Notes under the pieces: generated by a model
What the model was told of the DNA's origin: nothing
The model's input: the letters and a program-made list of their open reading frames with translations, nothing else
Databases searched by the model: none
Part shown: piece after piece, positions 1 through 9,091 of the stretch
Position numbering within the stretch: the stretch's first letter is position 1
Layout: every line of letters begins with the position of its first letter
Position numbers and translations under genes: made by a program
Assembly: GCF_020026915.1 (NCBI RefSeq)
Contig: NZ_JAINUY010000005.1
Span: forward strand, 370,142 to 434,141
Direction of reading: 5' to 3'
Length of the DNA: 64,000 bases
Origin: Flavobacterium potami
Lineage (GTDB): Bacteria; Bacteroidota; Bacteroidia; Flavobacteriales; Flavobacteriaceae

Positions 1-1
1 T

Positions 2-472
2 TCTGTGTTTACCCTTTTTATAAATGATTCTTTTATGTATCGAAAAGGCAAATTTTCTGATGCCAATGCGAAGTACAAAAACAACGACATTTTCAGTTCG
101 CAAGTAACACTTGAAGGCATAAAAGGCGACGGAATTATGTATTTGCTTTTAATCAATAAAAACGCCAAACACAATCCAGAAAGCGTTGATCAAATTGATT
201 TCAAAAAAGTAATCGTTTATGACGTCATCGAACATAAAAATGTAGCCGATGCAAGTCAGTTTTCTAATGTTCCATGGGATGGCGTAAAGTTTACAAGAGA
301 AAAACCAAACCTGATAATTGGCGCTGCTAAAGACAACAATGCTCCTGTTCAACAAGATTTAATAGCTAATAAATCTTGGACAACCGGCGATTATACTTTC
401 TTGGTTTTGTATAAAAACACGACTTACAATATCAATTTTTCTCAATCAATTGATCTTCCATTTGCACTTTAA
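2..472 (+). CDS. Hypothetical protein, 5' end outside the window
   Basis: The reading frame is open to the first base, so this is probably the C-terminal 156 residues or so of a longer protein. A GTG at 5 is available but has no ribosome site in view. I do not recognise a domain. The visible part alternates short beta strands with polar loops and has no membrane segment, which would suit an exported protein. It ends 15 bases before a DUF4625 lipoprotein and is co-directional with that gene, a TonB receptor and an AztD-like protein, so it is likely the upstream member of the same metal-uptake operon. The function is not assigned. Confidence 0.6.
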   Translation, partial: SVFTLFINDSFMYRKGKFSDANAKYKNNDIFSSQVTLEGIKGDGIMYLLLINKNAKHNPESVDQIDFKKVIVYDVIEHKNVADASQFSNVPWDGVKFTREKPNLIIGAAKDNNAPVQQDLIANKSWTTGDYTFLVLYKNTTYNINFSQSIDLPFAL

Positions 473-487
473 TTCCAATCAAAAAAA

Positions 488-958
488 ATGAAAAAGATAT
501 CCTTTTTATTAGGCGTTTTTGCTTTGGCTTTTATTTCTTCTTGTTCTAGCGATAATGCAGAAATCGATACTGAATATCCTGTAATTGATATAACTGGATC
601 AGATGCTTTTCCAATTCAATGCAGTACAATTGAACGTGGAAAAACCTTCACTTTCAAAGCTACTTTTAATGATAATGTCGAATTGGGTTCTTATAGTTTG
701 GACATTCATCACAATTTCGATCATCATACACATAGCACGGAAGTCACAACTTGTGAAACCGAAGCGGTGAAAAAACCTGTAAATCCAATGCTTTTCATCA
801 ACAATTACACTATTCCAAATGGCGTGAAAACTTATGAAGCAACAGCGCAAATTACCATTCCTGCTGATGTTGATCCTGGCGATTATCATTTTATGATCAG
901 ACTAACGGACAAAGAAGGCTGGCAAACGCTGAAAGGTTTAAGTATTAAAATTTTATAA
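488..958 (+). CDS. DUF4625-type lipoprotein with His-rich motif
   Basis: This 156-residue protein has a lipoprotein signal peptide with its lipid-attachment cysteine at about residue 19. The mature part resembles the DUF4625 family, small beta-sandwich lipoproteins encoded beside TonB receptors in Bacteroidota. A cluster of five histidines at residues 74-82 (HHNFDHHTH) is a plausible metal site. The stop lies 10 bases before the receptor gene, so the two are almost certainly co-transcribed. I infer a surface or periplasmic metal-capturing accessory of the receptor. The family match is from memory and the metal-binding role is inferred from the histidines and the neighbours. Confidence 0.75.
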   Translation: MKKISFLLGVFALAFISSCSSDNAEIDTEYPVIDITGSDAFPIQCSTIERGKTFTFKATFNDNVELGSYSLDIHHNFDHHTHSTEVTTCETEAVKKPVNPMLFINNYTIPNGVKTYEATAQITIPADVDPGDYHFMIRLTDKEGWQTLKGLSIKIL

Positions 959-968
959 TCAGAATTTA

Positions 969-3176
969 ATGAAGAATGCCCAATTCCTTTATTGGAAACA
1001 TTGTTTTTTACTCGCTTGTTTATTGATTTCATCTGAAGTTGTTTCTCAAAATAAGCCTTCAGAAAAAAAGCCTGAAATTAAAGAACTCAACGAAGTTATT
1101 GTCAACGGAAATGCAGCTGAAAAACGCAAAAAAGAAGAATCACTAAATGTTGAAACTGCAAACAGCAGTTTTATTCAGCGTAATCTTGGCGGGAGTTTGA
1201 TGCAGTCTTTAAAGAAATTGCCTGGCGTTAAAACCATTTCCATTGGTTCTGGAGGTTCAAAACCGCTGATTCGAGGTTTGAGTTTTAATCAGGTAATTGT
1301 GGTTGAAAACGGTTTGAAACACGAAGGCCAGCAATGGGGCGCCGATCACGGTCTGGAAATCGATCAATATGCCGTAAACCGAGTAGAAATCATAAAAGGA
1401 CCTTCTTCATTTATTTACGGATCTGATGCTGTAGGTGGTGCGGTAAATATTAAACCGCTTCCTCTTCCTTCCAGAAATTCTTTTGGCGGAAGTGTTGACC
1501 TTACAGGAAAAAGCAATAATGCGCTATTTGGAAGTTCTGTCAATTTATATGGGAGAAATGAAAACTGGTTTTTCGATTCTCGAGTAACGACAATGGATTA
1601 CGGCGATTATCGTGTTCCGACCGATGTGGTTCAAGTCTATAGTTATACGGTTCCGTTGTATAAAAATCATTTGCGAAATACAGCTGGACGCGAACTCGAT
1701 TTTCATTTCAGCACGGGTTATTCTGGAGAAAAATTAAAGTCGGTTTTTTATTTCAGTAATGTTCACACCAAAAGCGGCTTTTTTGCGAATGCGCACGGAC
1801 TCGAACCTAGAAATGTCGATATCGAATTGCATGATAAATCGAGCCGAGATATTTTGATGCCGTATCAGCAAGTCAATCATTTAAAAGTGAGCAATACGAC
1901 TTCTTTTCAACTAGGAAATCATTCTTTTGAAACGCAGATTGGTTTTCAGAAAAACTTTAGGAGAGAATGGAGCCATTACGTCAATCACGGTTATATGCCT
2001 CCAATTTATCCAGATAATATGTATGCGCCAAAAGATTTGGAACGCCAATACGATAAAGATGTTTGGTCGTTTTCGGCTAAAGATGAATTTACTGTTAATC
2101 GCCATCAAATTACAATTGGAACTAATGTCGTGGCACAAGAAAATGCCATTGGCGGATGGAGTTTTTTGATTCCAGCTTTCACACAATTGAATGCAGGTTT
2201 GTTTGCTTATGACAAAGTTGAACTTAATGAAAAATGGTTTCTTCACGGTGCCGTTCGTTACGATTATGGTACAATCAAAATGAAATCGTATTACGACTGG
2301 TTTGAAAGTCCAGTTTCAGAAAACAATCAGACGCAATTGGAATATTTACAGCGTTCTGACGATTTGACCAAAACATTCAACAGTTTTACTTGGTCGGCTG
2401 GGGTAAATTATAATCCTGGAAATTTGACTTTGAAAGCCAATTTAGGTTCAAGTTTTAGAATGCCAATTGCTAAAGAATTGGCTTCAAACGGTGTCAATTA
2501 TCATTATTTCAGATTCGAAAAAGGAAATCCAAATCTCGATGCAGAACGTTCGTATCAATTGGATTTGGGAATGGAATGGCAACAGCAAAACTGGTCTTTT
2601 CAGCTGACACCATTTGTGAATTATTTTCCGAATTTCATTTATTTAAATCCAACTTCAGCGCATGATATTTATTATGGAGCCGGAAATCAAGTTTTTCAAT
2701 ATGAGCAGAGTAAAGTATTCCGTTATGGTGCAGAATTCCAGACACGTTATTATTTCCTAAAATCTTTAAGTGCAGAAATCGCGGCAGAATATCTTTATTC
2801 CGAACAAAAATCGGGAAGCAAAAAGGGTTATACACTTCCGTTTTCGCCACCTCCTTCTGTTTTGTTCGGATTGAATTACGAGCCTCAAACAGGCTTTTTA
2901 AAAGATTCTTATTTCTCTTTCGATTATCGCCTTACAGCCGCACAAAACCATATTGTTCCGCCTGAGAAAAAAACAGCCGAAAGTCATGTTTTTAACGTGG
3001 CTTTGGGAACCAAAATAAAAACGGGAAAAGAGACTATCAGCGTCAATGTTCAAATCCAAAACTTATTCAATACAAGATATTTAAATCACACAAGCTTTTA
3101 CCGACTTATCGAACTTCCTGAAGCGGGAAGAAACATTATTGTTTCTATGAAAATTCCGTTTTCGTTTTCGCGATAA
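969..3176 (+). CDS. TonB-dependent outer-membrane receptor (putative metal receptor)
   Basis: This 735-residue receptor has a signal peptide (about residues 1-26), a short TonB-box-like stretch near residues 36-45 and a plug domain to about residue 160, with the conserved IRGL, VEIIKGP and YGSDAVGG motifs. A long 22-strand-type barrel follows. It lacks the N-terminal carboxypeptidase-like domain common in SusC proteins. The plug features GGSKPLIRG and a QQWGADHG loop recall the ZnuD-like metal-receptor branch. It sits between a His-rich DUF4625 lipoprotein and an AztD-like protein, so zinc or another divalent metal is the likely substrate. The receptor call is firm; the substrate is inferred. 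Confidence 0.9.
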   Translation: MKNAQFLYWKHCFLLACLLISSEVVSQNKPSEKKPEIKELNEVIVNGNAAEKRKKEESLNVETANSSFIQRNLGGSLMQSLKKLPGVKTISIGSGGSKPLIRGLSFNQVIVVENGLKHEGQQWGADHGLEIDQYAVNRVEIIKGPSSFIYGSDAVGGAVNIKPLPLPSRNSFGGSVDLTGKSNNALFGSSVNLYGRNENWFFDSRVTTMDYGDYRVPTDVVQVYSYTVPLYKNHLRNTAGRELDFHFSTGYSGEKLKSVFYFSNVHTKSGFFANAHGLEPRNVDIELHDKSSRDILMPYQQVNHLKVSNTTSFQLGNHSFETQIGFQKNFRREWSHYVNHGYMPPIYPDNMYAPKDLERQYDKDVWSFSAKDEFTVNRHQITIGTNVVAQENAIGGWSFLIPAFTQLNAGLFAYDKVELNEKWFLHGAVRYDYGTIKMKSYYDWFESPVSENNQTQLEYLQRSDDLTKTFNSFTWSAGVNYNPGNLTLKANLGSSFRMPIAKELASNGVNYHYFRFEKGNPNLDAERSYQLDLGMEWQQQNWSFQLTPFVNYFPNFIYLNPTSAHDIYYGAGNQVFQYEQSKVFRYGAEFQTRYYFLKSLSAEIAAEYLYSEQKSGSKKGYTLPFSPPPSVLFGLNYEPQTGFLKDSYFSFDYRLTAAQNHIVPPEKKTAESHVFNVALGTKIKTGKETISVNVQIQNLFNTRYLNHTSFYRLIELPEAGRNIIVSMKIPFSFSR

Positions 3177-3226
3177 GCATACCATTCAAAACTCAATTAT
3201 TTACAAATTTTAAACCCTTTATTACA

Positions 3227-4447
3227 ATGAAAAACAAGTTTTACAAACTCCTATTTTTATCTGTTTTATCGCTTTTTGCGGTTTCGTGCAGCAACGACGA
3301 TGACAATCACGATGACCACGATCACGATCATGAATCTGAAGAACATACATTCGTTAGAGTTTTACTTTCTGACGAAAAAACAGCTGAGTTAACGCTTTTT
3401 GATCCGCATGAAGATAAAATCAGTTCTTTTACTGCCAAGTTTGCTAAATCGTCTTTGTACACCACAGAATCTGGGCGTTATGCCGGAATTGTTCACAGAG
3501 ACAATAATTTCGTAGAAACTTTCGACAGCGGACTAGAATTACACGGAGACCACATCGATGTTGATGATGTTGCCAAATTTGGAGTTTTAGCGACAAGCGC
3601 ATTAAAACCAACGCATTTTAAAAGTAAAATTGGAGAAATTCTAACTTTTAATGACGGAGACGGAACACTTTCTGTTGGTAAAGAAGCAGATGTTCAAAAA
3701 GCTGGCGCAACGTTCAAAACAATCAACGCAGCTTTATTGGCGCATCATGGTGCAATGGCTACTTTTACAAACGGAACTTACGCCATTACCGAAAAAGACA
3801 ATTCGGTTACCGGAACGCTTCCTGAGAAAGTAAAAATCATTGACAATACAGGAAAAACACTTTTTGATGCTAAACTTCAAACCAAAGGAATTCATGGAAA
3901 TGCTTCAGATGGAGTTTACGCAGTTTTCGGTTCTTCTAGCGGCATTTTAGTGGTAGAAAGCAACGGAAACCAAAAACTAATCGATCATCCTGCAGATTTT
4001 GGAACAGCTTGGTTTGGAACTATTTTAGAAACCGCTTCAGCTGGAAAATTCATCGGATTTACTGCTGCAAAAGGTGCTTATTTAATTGATGTTGTTGCTA
4101 ATACGGTAAAACCAATTATCGCCAACACGACAATTATGCAATGTAAAGTAAGTTACGATCATAAAAAACTAGCTGTTTTATTGCATTCAGGAGATTTTAA
4201 ACTTTACGATATCAGTAGTTTACAAGTTGCAAAAGAAGTTAAAGCAACTTCCGAAACCGCTACAGATGCAACCTTAAAACCTCAAATGGCTGTAACAGAT
4301 CGTTTTGCTTATATCACTTCGCCAGCAACGGGAGAATTATTACAAGTAAATCTAGTTACATCGGCAATCAAAAAGAAAAAGGTTTCTAACACACCTTATA
4401 TGATTACGATTTTAGGTTATGAAAGCAGTGAAACGCATAACCACTAA
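3227..4447 (+). CDS. AztD-like zinc metallochaperone lipoprotein
   Basis: This 406-residue protein has a lipobox with cysteine at residue 21, followed by a run of Asp and His (residues 23-40). Motifs that I recall from the AztD zinc-chaperone family occur in order: HGDH at 106-109, KPTH near 127-130, HHG at 173-175 and KGIHG at 220-224, within a predicted beta-propeller-like series of repeats. AztD delivers zinc to a solute-binding protein in the periplasm of Proteobacteria. Here it is instead lipid-anchored and paired with a TonB receptor 50 bases upstream. It may hand metal on after outer-membrane import. Family assignment is by remembered motif pattern. Confidence 0.75.
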   Translation: MKNKFYKLLFLSVLSLFAVSCSNDDDNHDDHDHDHESEEHTFVRVLLSDEKTAELTLFDPHEDKISSFTAKFAKSSLYTTESGRYAGIVHRDNNFVETFDSGLELHGDHIDVDDVAKFGVLATSALKPTHFKSKIGEILTFNDGDGTLSVGKEADVQKAGATFKTINAALLAHHGAMATFTNGTYAITEKDNSVTGTLPEKVKIIDNTGKTLFDAKLQTKGIHGNASDGVYAVFGSSSGILVVESNGNQKLIDHPADFGTAWFGTILETASAGKFIGFTAAKGAYLIDVVANTVKPIIANTTIMQCKVSYDHKKLAVLLHSGDFKLYDISSLQVAKEVKATSETATDATLKPQMAVTDRFAYITSPATGELLQVNLVTSAIKKKKVSNTPYMITILGYESSETHNH

Positions 4448-4470
4448 TTCATTATTTTAAAAATAAAAAA

Positions 4471-4500
4471 AACGGCGTTCCAAAAGAGCGCCGTTTTCTA
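4471..4500 (+). terminator. Rho-independent terminator after the metal locus
   Basis: Inverted repeat AACGGCG (4471-4477) pairs with CGCCGTT (4489-4495) around a short loop, with A-rich sequence before and T-rich sequence after. It follows the AztD-like gene by 23 bases. Confidence 0.7.
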
Positions 4501-4509
4501 TTTCAAACG

Positions 4510-4541
4510 AAAAAGGCTTGACAATCGTCAAACCTTTTCCT
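4510..4541 (-). terminator. Terminator for the DUF4082-like lipoprotein gene
   Basis: An imperfect stem of the form AAAGGCTTGAC-AATC-GTCAAACCTTT lies just beyond the 3' end of the minus-strand gene starting at 5150. It is followed on that strand by a T-rich run. Confidence 0.55.
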
Positions 4542-4571
4542 TTACTAATTCAAAGCTATCCAAAAAAAGAA

Positions 4572-5150
4572 TTATTCTGTTTGTTGAAAATCAAAGCTTA
4601 AATCTCCTGCGTTATAATTTGCAGAAACATTTGTTGGAAAAGTCTGTGTTGTACCACTTAACCATCTGTACTCATTGAATGTAATGTTTCCTGCTACGAT
4701 AGGATAAACTACATTCGAATTGTCTGCTTTGTTCTTTTTGTACCAATCATTAGAGTTCATAGAAATGAGGTATTTTTTGTCTTTCTCTAAAGCTAATTCG
4801 CTGATTTCTTTAGTAAATTTTAAATCGGCTGTAGCAACGTTTATCATTTCTGAGCGCAATACCGTTTTTGTTGTATAGTCCCAAATCGTTACACGAACTG
4901 ACGGATTTGTTGCTGGAAGTTTTAAGGTAATGGCATTAATTTTTCCTTTTACAGTCGGCGTAAATGCCAAACCAAATTCGTAATCTCCAGAATTAATAAA
5001 GTTGGTTACTGTAGTAAAACCTGTTGCTGTATAATAAGCATCTAGTGGATTTTCTGTTGGATATGTTTTTTTATCGTCTTTATCACTGCTGCATGAAATG
5101 GCCAAAATAGCGGTTACTAAAACGGTAATAATGGTTTTAAAAGTTTTCAT
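4572..5150 (-). CDS. Small lipoprotein, DUF4082-like
   Basis: This 192-residue protein begins with a lipoprotein signal ending LAISC (cysteine about residue 20). The mature part contains a stretch of the form EFGLAFTPTVKGKINAITLKLP followed by VRVTIWDY, read here in separate short pieces. This resembles the DUF4082 beta-sandwich, in which a jelly-roll-like fold recognises or decorates extracellular material. Its signal peptide is nearly the same as that of the upstream gene at 5196-5741, and the two are probably a pair of exported lipoproteins transcribed together. The role is unknown and the domain match is from memory. Confidence 0.65.
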   Translation of the reverse strand: MKTFKTIITVLVTAILAISCSSDKDDKKTYPTENPLDAYYTATGFTTVTNFINSGDYEFGLAFTPTVKGKINAITLKLPATNPSVRVTIWDYTTKTVLRSEMINVATADLKFTKEISELALEKDKKYLISMNSNDWYKKNKADNSNVVYPIVAGNITFNEYRWLSGTTQTFPTNVSANYNAGDLSFDFQQTE

Positions 5151-5195
5151 AATAATAATTTTGATTAGTTTTTATTGATATTGGTTGTTATAGAA

Positions 5196-5741
5196 TTACG
5201 GTTGAATATTCAAACGATCACAAACTTCTTCGTAGCTCATTTTAGAGTAATCTACTTTGGTAGTTTTTGAAGTGGCTGCAGTCGCTCCTCCTGGAATTAA
5301 AATATAACGATAGTTAAGAGAAGCCGGAAGCGCTACAGTTGTACCGTCATTTGCATGTTTGAATCGGAAAATTTTGATCGTATTAAGGCTTGCAATAGGC
5401 GTAATAGTGTTAACTGAACCTCCCGCTGTTGAAGTGTAAGGAAGTGTATACACATTAGTTCCTGATCCAAAAGACATATACACTAAAACAGTTCCTTTGG
5501 CCATAATATCTGCTGTAAGTTGCGGTACAGCAAAAGAAGTAGACAATCCTGATGTTCCATCTATTGTTTCTGGTGTTCCCGCCGGGGCGTTGATCCATGC
5601 GCTATAAATAACATTTGCTGATCCCGCTGGTCCTGCCGGCCCTACTGCACCGTCAACTCCATCCGTACCGTCATCTGAACTGCAGGCAATTGTTGAAATA
5701 GAGATTAGTAAAATAAAAAAAATGGTCTTAAACGTTTTCAT
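5196..5741 (-). CDS. Collagen-like small lipoprotein
   Basis: The 181-residue product has a lipoprotein signal with cysteine near residue 20. A short run of collagen-type G-X-Y triplets follows (about residues 25-41: GTDGVDGAVGPAGPAG). The remaining 140 residues are beta-rich with no recognised domain. Flavobacteria carry many such short collagen-like lipoproteins with unassigned roles. It lies 45 bases upstream of the DUF4082-like gene in the same direction, and the two share almost the same first eight residues, which suggests a duplicated signal region. I infer a surface lipoprotein and give no function. Confidence 0.7.
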   Translation of the reverse strand: MKTFKTIFFILLISISTIACSSDDGTDGVDGAVGPAGPAGSANVIYSAWINAPAGTPETIDGTSGLSTSFAVPQLTADIMAKGTVLVYMSFGSGTNVYTLPYTSTAGGSVNTITPIASLNTIKIFRFKHANDGTTVALPASLNYRYILIPGGATAATSKTTKVDYSKMSYEEVCDRLNIQP

Positions 5742-5936
5742 AACATTTTGGTTTTAAAAAATTAATTAAATAGTTCTTTTTTAATTTAATAGCTTTTATT
5801 TTTGCAATAATCAGAAAGGCAGTTTCTTTCCTTTGTGATTGAATTACAAGACAAATTTGCAGCAATAAGTTCAAGCTAAAAACAGCCAATAGACGAACAA
5901 CATTTTAAATAGACAGACGACATAAATTAAGTTTGA

Positions 5937-6644
5937 ATGATGACGAAATACACTTGTATTATAATTGATGATGACGAAATAGACAGACTTACGGCAGTTT
6001 CGTATGCCAAGAAATTCCCTGTTCTAGATATCTTAGGCGTTTTTGAATCGGCTGAAGATGCTGTTCCTTTTTTAGAAAAAGAAAAAATCGACATTCTGTT
6101 TTTAGATATCGATATGCCGGGATTAAACGGAATCGAATTTAGAAAACAAGCTTTGGATATTCCGGTTTGTGTCTTTATAACTGCACATCCTGAACATGCC
6201 GTAGAAAGCTTTCAAATCGAAACATTAGACTTTATCGTAAAACCTTTGAAACTGGATCGTTTTACACAAACCATAAATCGTATAGAAGAATTTATGGAAA
6301 TCAAACTAAAGGCCTCTTTGTTTGAAGCCAGTATTGGCGGCGATACCATTTATATTAAGGAAGGACACGAGCAGACAAAAGTCAAACTTCATGAAATTTT
6401 ATATCTCGAAGCTTTAAAAGATTATACTTTGGTAGTTACAGACCGAAAAAGGCATTGCGTGCTTTCGAGTATTGGAAATTTATTGAAAGAAGATCATTTT
6501 CAATCCTTCATTCGTATTCACAGAAGTTATGCTGTACAGAAACAATATGTTCAAAAGATAAATTCAACTGAAATTATCCTGAATAATAATGCCGTAATTC
6601 CGATTGGAAGAAGTTACAAAGAGAACTTAAACCTGATGGCATGA
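5937..6644 (+). CDS. LytTR-family response regulator
   Basis: This 235-residue protein has an N-terminal receiver domain (residues 5-120) with acidic pocket DDDE at 11-14, phospho-acceptor Asp57 in LFLDIDMP, and conserved Thr and Lys (ITAH, VKPLK). A C-terminal LytTR DNA-binding domain (about 135-233) carries the typical ILYLEALKDYT and FIRIHRSYAV motifs. Two consecutive ATG codons (5937, 5940) could start translation. Its stop overlaps the start of the histidine kinase by four bases (ATGA), so the two are translationally coupled and form a two-component system. Target genes cannot be read from this window. Confidence 0.92.
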   Translation: MMTKYTCIIIDDDEIDRLTAVSYAKKFPVLDILGVFESAEDAVPFLEKEKIDILFLDIDMPGLNGIEFRKQALDIPVCVFITAHPEHAVESFQIETLDFIVKPLKLDRFTQTINRIEEFMEIKLKASLFEASIGGDTIYIKEGHEQTKVKLHEILYLEALKDYTLVVTDRKRHCVLSSIGNLLKEDHFQSFIRIHRSYAVQKQYVQKINSTEIILNNNAVIPIGRSYKENLNLMA

Positions 6645-8719
6645 AAAATTTGAAGTTCCTGCTCTTTCTATTCATTAGTTTTAATGCTTTTGCCCAGCAG
6701 GAACCCAATCTGGCACGTTATAAAACGACAGACGAAAAACTTCAAATCTGGTTAAAGTATACCGAAAAAATTTTAGAAAATGAAAATTATGCCAAGCTTA
6801 TAACTGCTGCAGACAAAGGAATTGCAATTTCTAAAAATCATAATGTTTATTTAAGTCGATTCTATATACAAAAAGGACTTGGTTATGAATTTACCAACAA
6901 TCAATATCAGAAAGCCTTAGTTAATTTTGAACTTGCCTGGAAATATGCCCGTAAAGCCAGACATTTAAAGAATGAAACGACTGCTATAATGCGTCTTAAC
7001 TATGTTTATTATTCCGTTCAGGATACTGTAAAAGGCAAATCTTTATTGAAATATATTAAACAAGTTCTCGATACGACGAAGAATATCAATACTAAATCAG
7101 TCTTAAATGGAAGCATTGCAGAATACTATCAGAATAATTCTGAATACGAAACTTTCATTAATTATCAATTAAAGTCGATTGGGTATAAAAAACTACTCAA
7201 AAAAAGTATTGCCAACCAAGAAAACATTGGCATATCGTATCTTCAAATTGGGAGTGCTTATACCAAAATGAAGCAGTTTCCAAAAGCTATTGAGTACTTT
7301 AATGAAGTAAGGCCGTATCTCAAAGACTCTCCCTATGTAATGGCTTATTTATGCAATTATTACTTGCATAGTTATGTTGCTTTAAAAGAAAAAGACAGTA
7401 TCCGTAAATATTACAATCTTGTTTACTCGTATCCGACAGCAAAAGATTCTCTCTTTATTAATTTAAGTTTTGCCAACAGAAGTATGTCCGAATATTCTGC
7501 AGGCGAAGGCAACATCAATAAAGCCTATGAGTATGCTAGAAAATCGGTTTCGTTTGCAGAAAAATCAAACGATCCAGACATCATAATGGAAGCCAATACG
7601 AATTACGGAAAGGTTTTAAACGAAAAAGGAGAACACAAAAAAGCAATCCAAGTATTAAAAAAAGCATCTGAAAAGGCTCTTAAATATGACAAAGAATCTT
7701 TTGTTATGATTAATAAAAAGCTTTCTCAAAGTTATGCAGCATTGGGACAATGGAAAGAAGCTTATTATTACAACGAAATTTACAGTAAAAATAACGATGA
7801 AATGATGGCGCAGTCTGCCAAACAAAACATCGCCAATGCCGAAGCCCGATTTCAAAACAAAACCAAAGCACAGGAAATTAAAAATCTTTCGACCGAAAAT
7901 GCTATAAAAAACATTCAGATTGCAGAAGCCAAACAACAGCGTATTTTCCTGATTTCGGGAATTGCTCTGGTTTGTATCATCGGATTATTGCTATTGAAAC
8001 AAAGTCAGAGTAGAAAGAAAACCAATTTAAAACTTCAGGCTTTAAATCAGGAATTGGACGACGCCAATAAAATAAAGGCTAGATTTTTTAGTATTTTAAA
8101 TCATGATCTTCGAAGTCCTATTTCGAATCTGATTCATTTTTTACATCTTCAAAAAGAAAATCCGGAATTGATTGATGAAGAAACGGCAATTCGAATGCAG
8201 CATAAAATTACAACCGGAGCCGAAAATTTATTGTCTTCTATGGAAGATATTCTGCTTTGGAGCAAAGGACAAATGGAGAATTTTAAACCTCAGTTTAGAA
8301 AAACGGAAATTGCAGTTTTATTTGAAGAAACAGAAAAGCATTTTTCGAATATCGACCACATCGAAATTGTTTTTGAAAACCCTGAAAACATCATTTTAGA
8401 AACAGACGAAAACTACCTCAAAACGATTATTCGAAATCTTACCGGAAACGCCATCAAAGCTTTAGACAAAACTCCAAATGCCAAAATCGTTTGGAAAGCC
8501 TGGCAGGAAAATCAGAAAAATTATCTTTCCATAACTGATAATGGTCCGGGAGGAACACAAGAAAAATTCAAAGCTCTGTATGACCAATCAGAAGTTATCG
8601 GAATCAAATCAGGTTTGGGCTTGCATTTAATTCGCGATTTAGCAACGGCAATTAACTGCAAAATTGAAGTTTGTTCAAAGCCCAATTCTGGAGCAACATT
8701 TACCATAATTTTTGAATGA
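6641..8719 (+). CDS. TPR-containing sensor histidine kinase
   Basis: This 692-residue protein has a signal peptide (residues 1-18), a periplasmic array of TPR-like helical repeats (about 40-400), a coiled stretch, and one membrane helix near residues 433-453. The cytoplasmic HisKA region has phospho-acceptor His near residue 488 (NHDLRSPISN), and the ATPase domain has N box, DNGPGG and GLGLHL motifs. It overlaps the LytTR regulator by ATGA and is its likely partner. Periplasmic TPR sensors of this type are common in Bacteroidota; the ligand is unknown. The last part of the coding sequence is duplicated about 195 bases downstream. Confidence 0.92.
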   Translation: MKNLKFLLFLFISFNAFAQQEPNLARYKTTDEKLQIWLKYTEKILENENYAKLITAADKGIAISKNHNVYLSRFYIQKGLGYEFTNNQYQKALVNFELAWKYARKARHLKNETTAIMRLNYVYYSVQDTVKGKSLLKYIKQVLDTTKNINTKSVLNGSIAEYYQNNSEYETFINYQLKSIGYKKLLKKSIANQENIGISYLQIGSAYTKMKQFPKAIEYFNEVRPYLKDSPYVMAYLCNYYLHSYVALKEKDSIRKYYNLVYSYPTAKDSLFINLSFANRSMSEYSAGEGNINKAYEYARKSVSFAEKSNDPDIIMEANTNYGKVLNEKGEHKKAIQVLKKASEKALKYDKESFVMINKKLSQSYAALGQWKEAYYYNEIYSKNNDEMMAQSAKQNIANAEARFQNKTKAQEIKNLSTENAIKNIQIAEAKQQRIFLISGIALVCIIGLLLLKQSQSRKKTNLKLQALNQELDDANKIKARFFSILNHDLRSPISNLIHFLHLQKENPELIDEETAIRMQHKITTGAENLLSSMEDILLWSKGQMENFKPQFRKTEIAVLFEETEKHFSNIDHIEIVFENPENIILETDENYLKTIIRNLTGNAIKALDKTPNAKIVWKAWQENQKNYLSITDNGPGGTQEKFKALYDQSEVIGIKSGLGLHLIRDLATAINCKIEVCSKPNSGATFTIIFE

Positions 8720-8763
8720 AAGTTTGCCACAAATTACACGAATTTTCACGAATTAAATTTGTG
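8637..8763 (+). repeat. Direct repeat copy 1 (kinase 3' end plus intergenic repeat)
   Basis: This segment covers the last 80 or so bases of the kinase gene and the start of the intergenic repeat. It recurs at 8832-8958 with a constant offset of 195 bases and only a handful of substitutions. Confidence 0.85.
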
Positions 8764-8831
8764 CCAATTTGTGCAATTGCTGCGTCAGTTCGCTATCGCT
8801 TGGGTCGTGGCGAAAAAATCTCGACACAATA

Positions 8832-8958
8832 ATTTGGCAATGTCAATTAACTGCAAAATTGAAGTTTGTTCAAAGCCTAATGCTGGAGCAACTTTTACTA
8901 TAATTTTTGAATGAAAGTTTGCCACAAATTACACGAATTTTCACGAATTAATTTTGTG
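8832..8958 (+). repeat. Direct repeat copy 2 (kinase 3'-end remnant)
   Basis: Second copy of 8637-8763. It retains the reading frame for the kinase C-terminus (AINCKIEVCSKPN-like) and the TGA stop, but is separated from the kinase by unrelated sequence. It is a gene fragment with no start, probably from a local duplication. Confidence 0.85.
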
Positions 8959-9023
8959 AAATTAAAAGATCCTATTTTGCTTTTTTTAAATAAAAATTAG
9001 TGCCAATTTGTGCAATTCGTGGC
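8921..9023. repeat. Intergenic inverted repeat, family A (GCCACRAATT)
   Basis: Imperfect palindrome opening GCCACAAATTACACGAATTT and closing TTTGTGCAATTCGTGGC around an AT-rich centre. Related copies are at 18683-18858, 37580-37691 and 44285-44520, and a partial copy at 8725-8778. Confidence 0.8.
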
Positions 9024-9035
9024 TGAAAAAAAATC

Positions 9036-9070
9036 CAATAAAAAAGGTCTGACTTTCGTCAAACCTCTTT
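9036..9070 (-). terminator. Terminator of thioredoxin gene
   Basis: Stem AAAAGGTCTGAC with loop TTTC and GTCAAACCTCTTTT, immediately beyond the 3' end of trxA on the minus strand, flanked by A/T runs. Confidence 0.6.
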
Positions 9071-9091
9071 TATATCAATCGTAATCTGAGA

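Noticed and set aside
5928..5935. TAAGTTTG box at the start of the LytTR regulator gene
   Set aside because: It ends one base before the ATG and has no -33 partner, so it is probably chance; a promoter further upstream is more likely.
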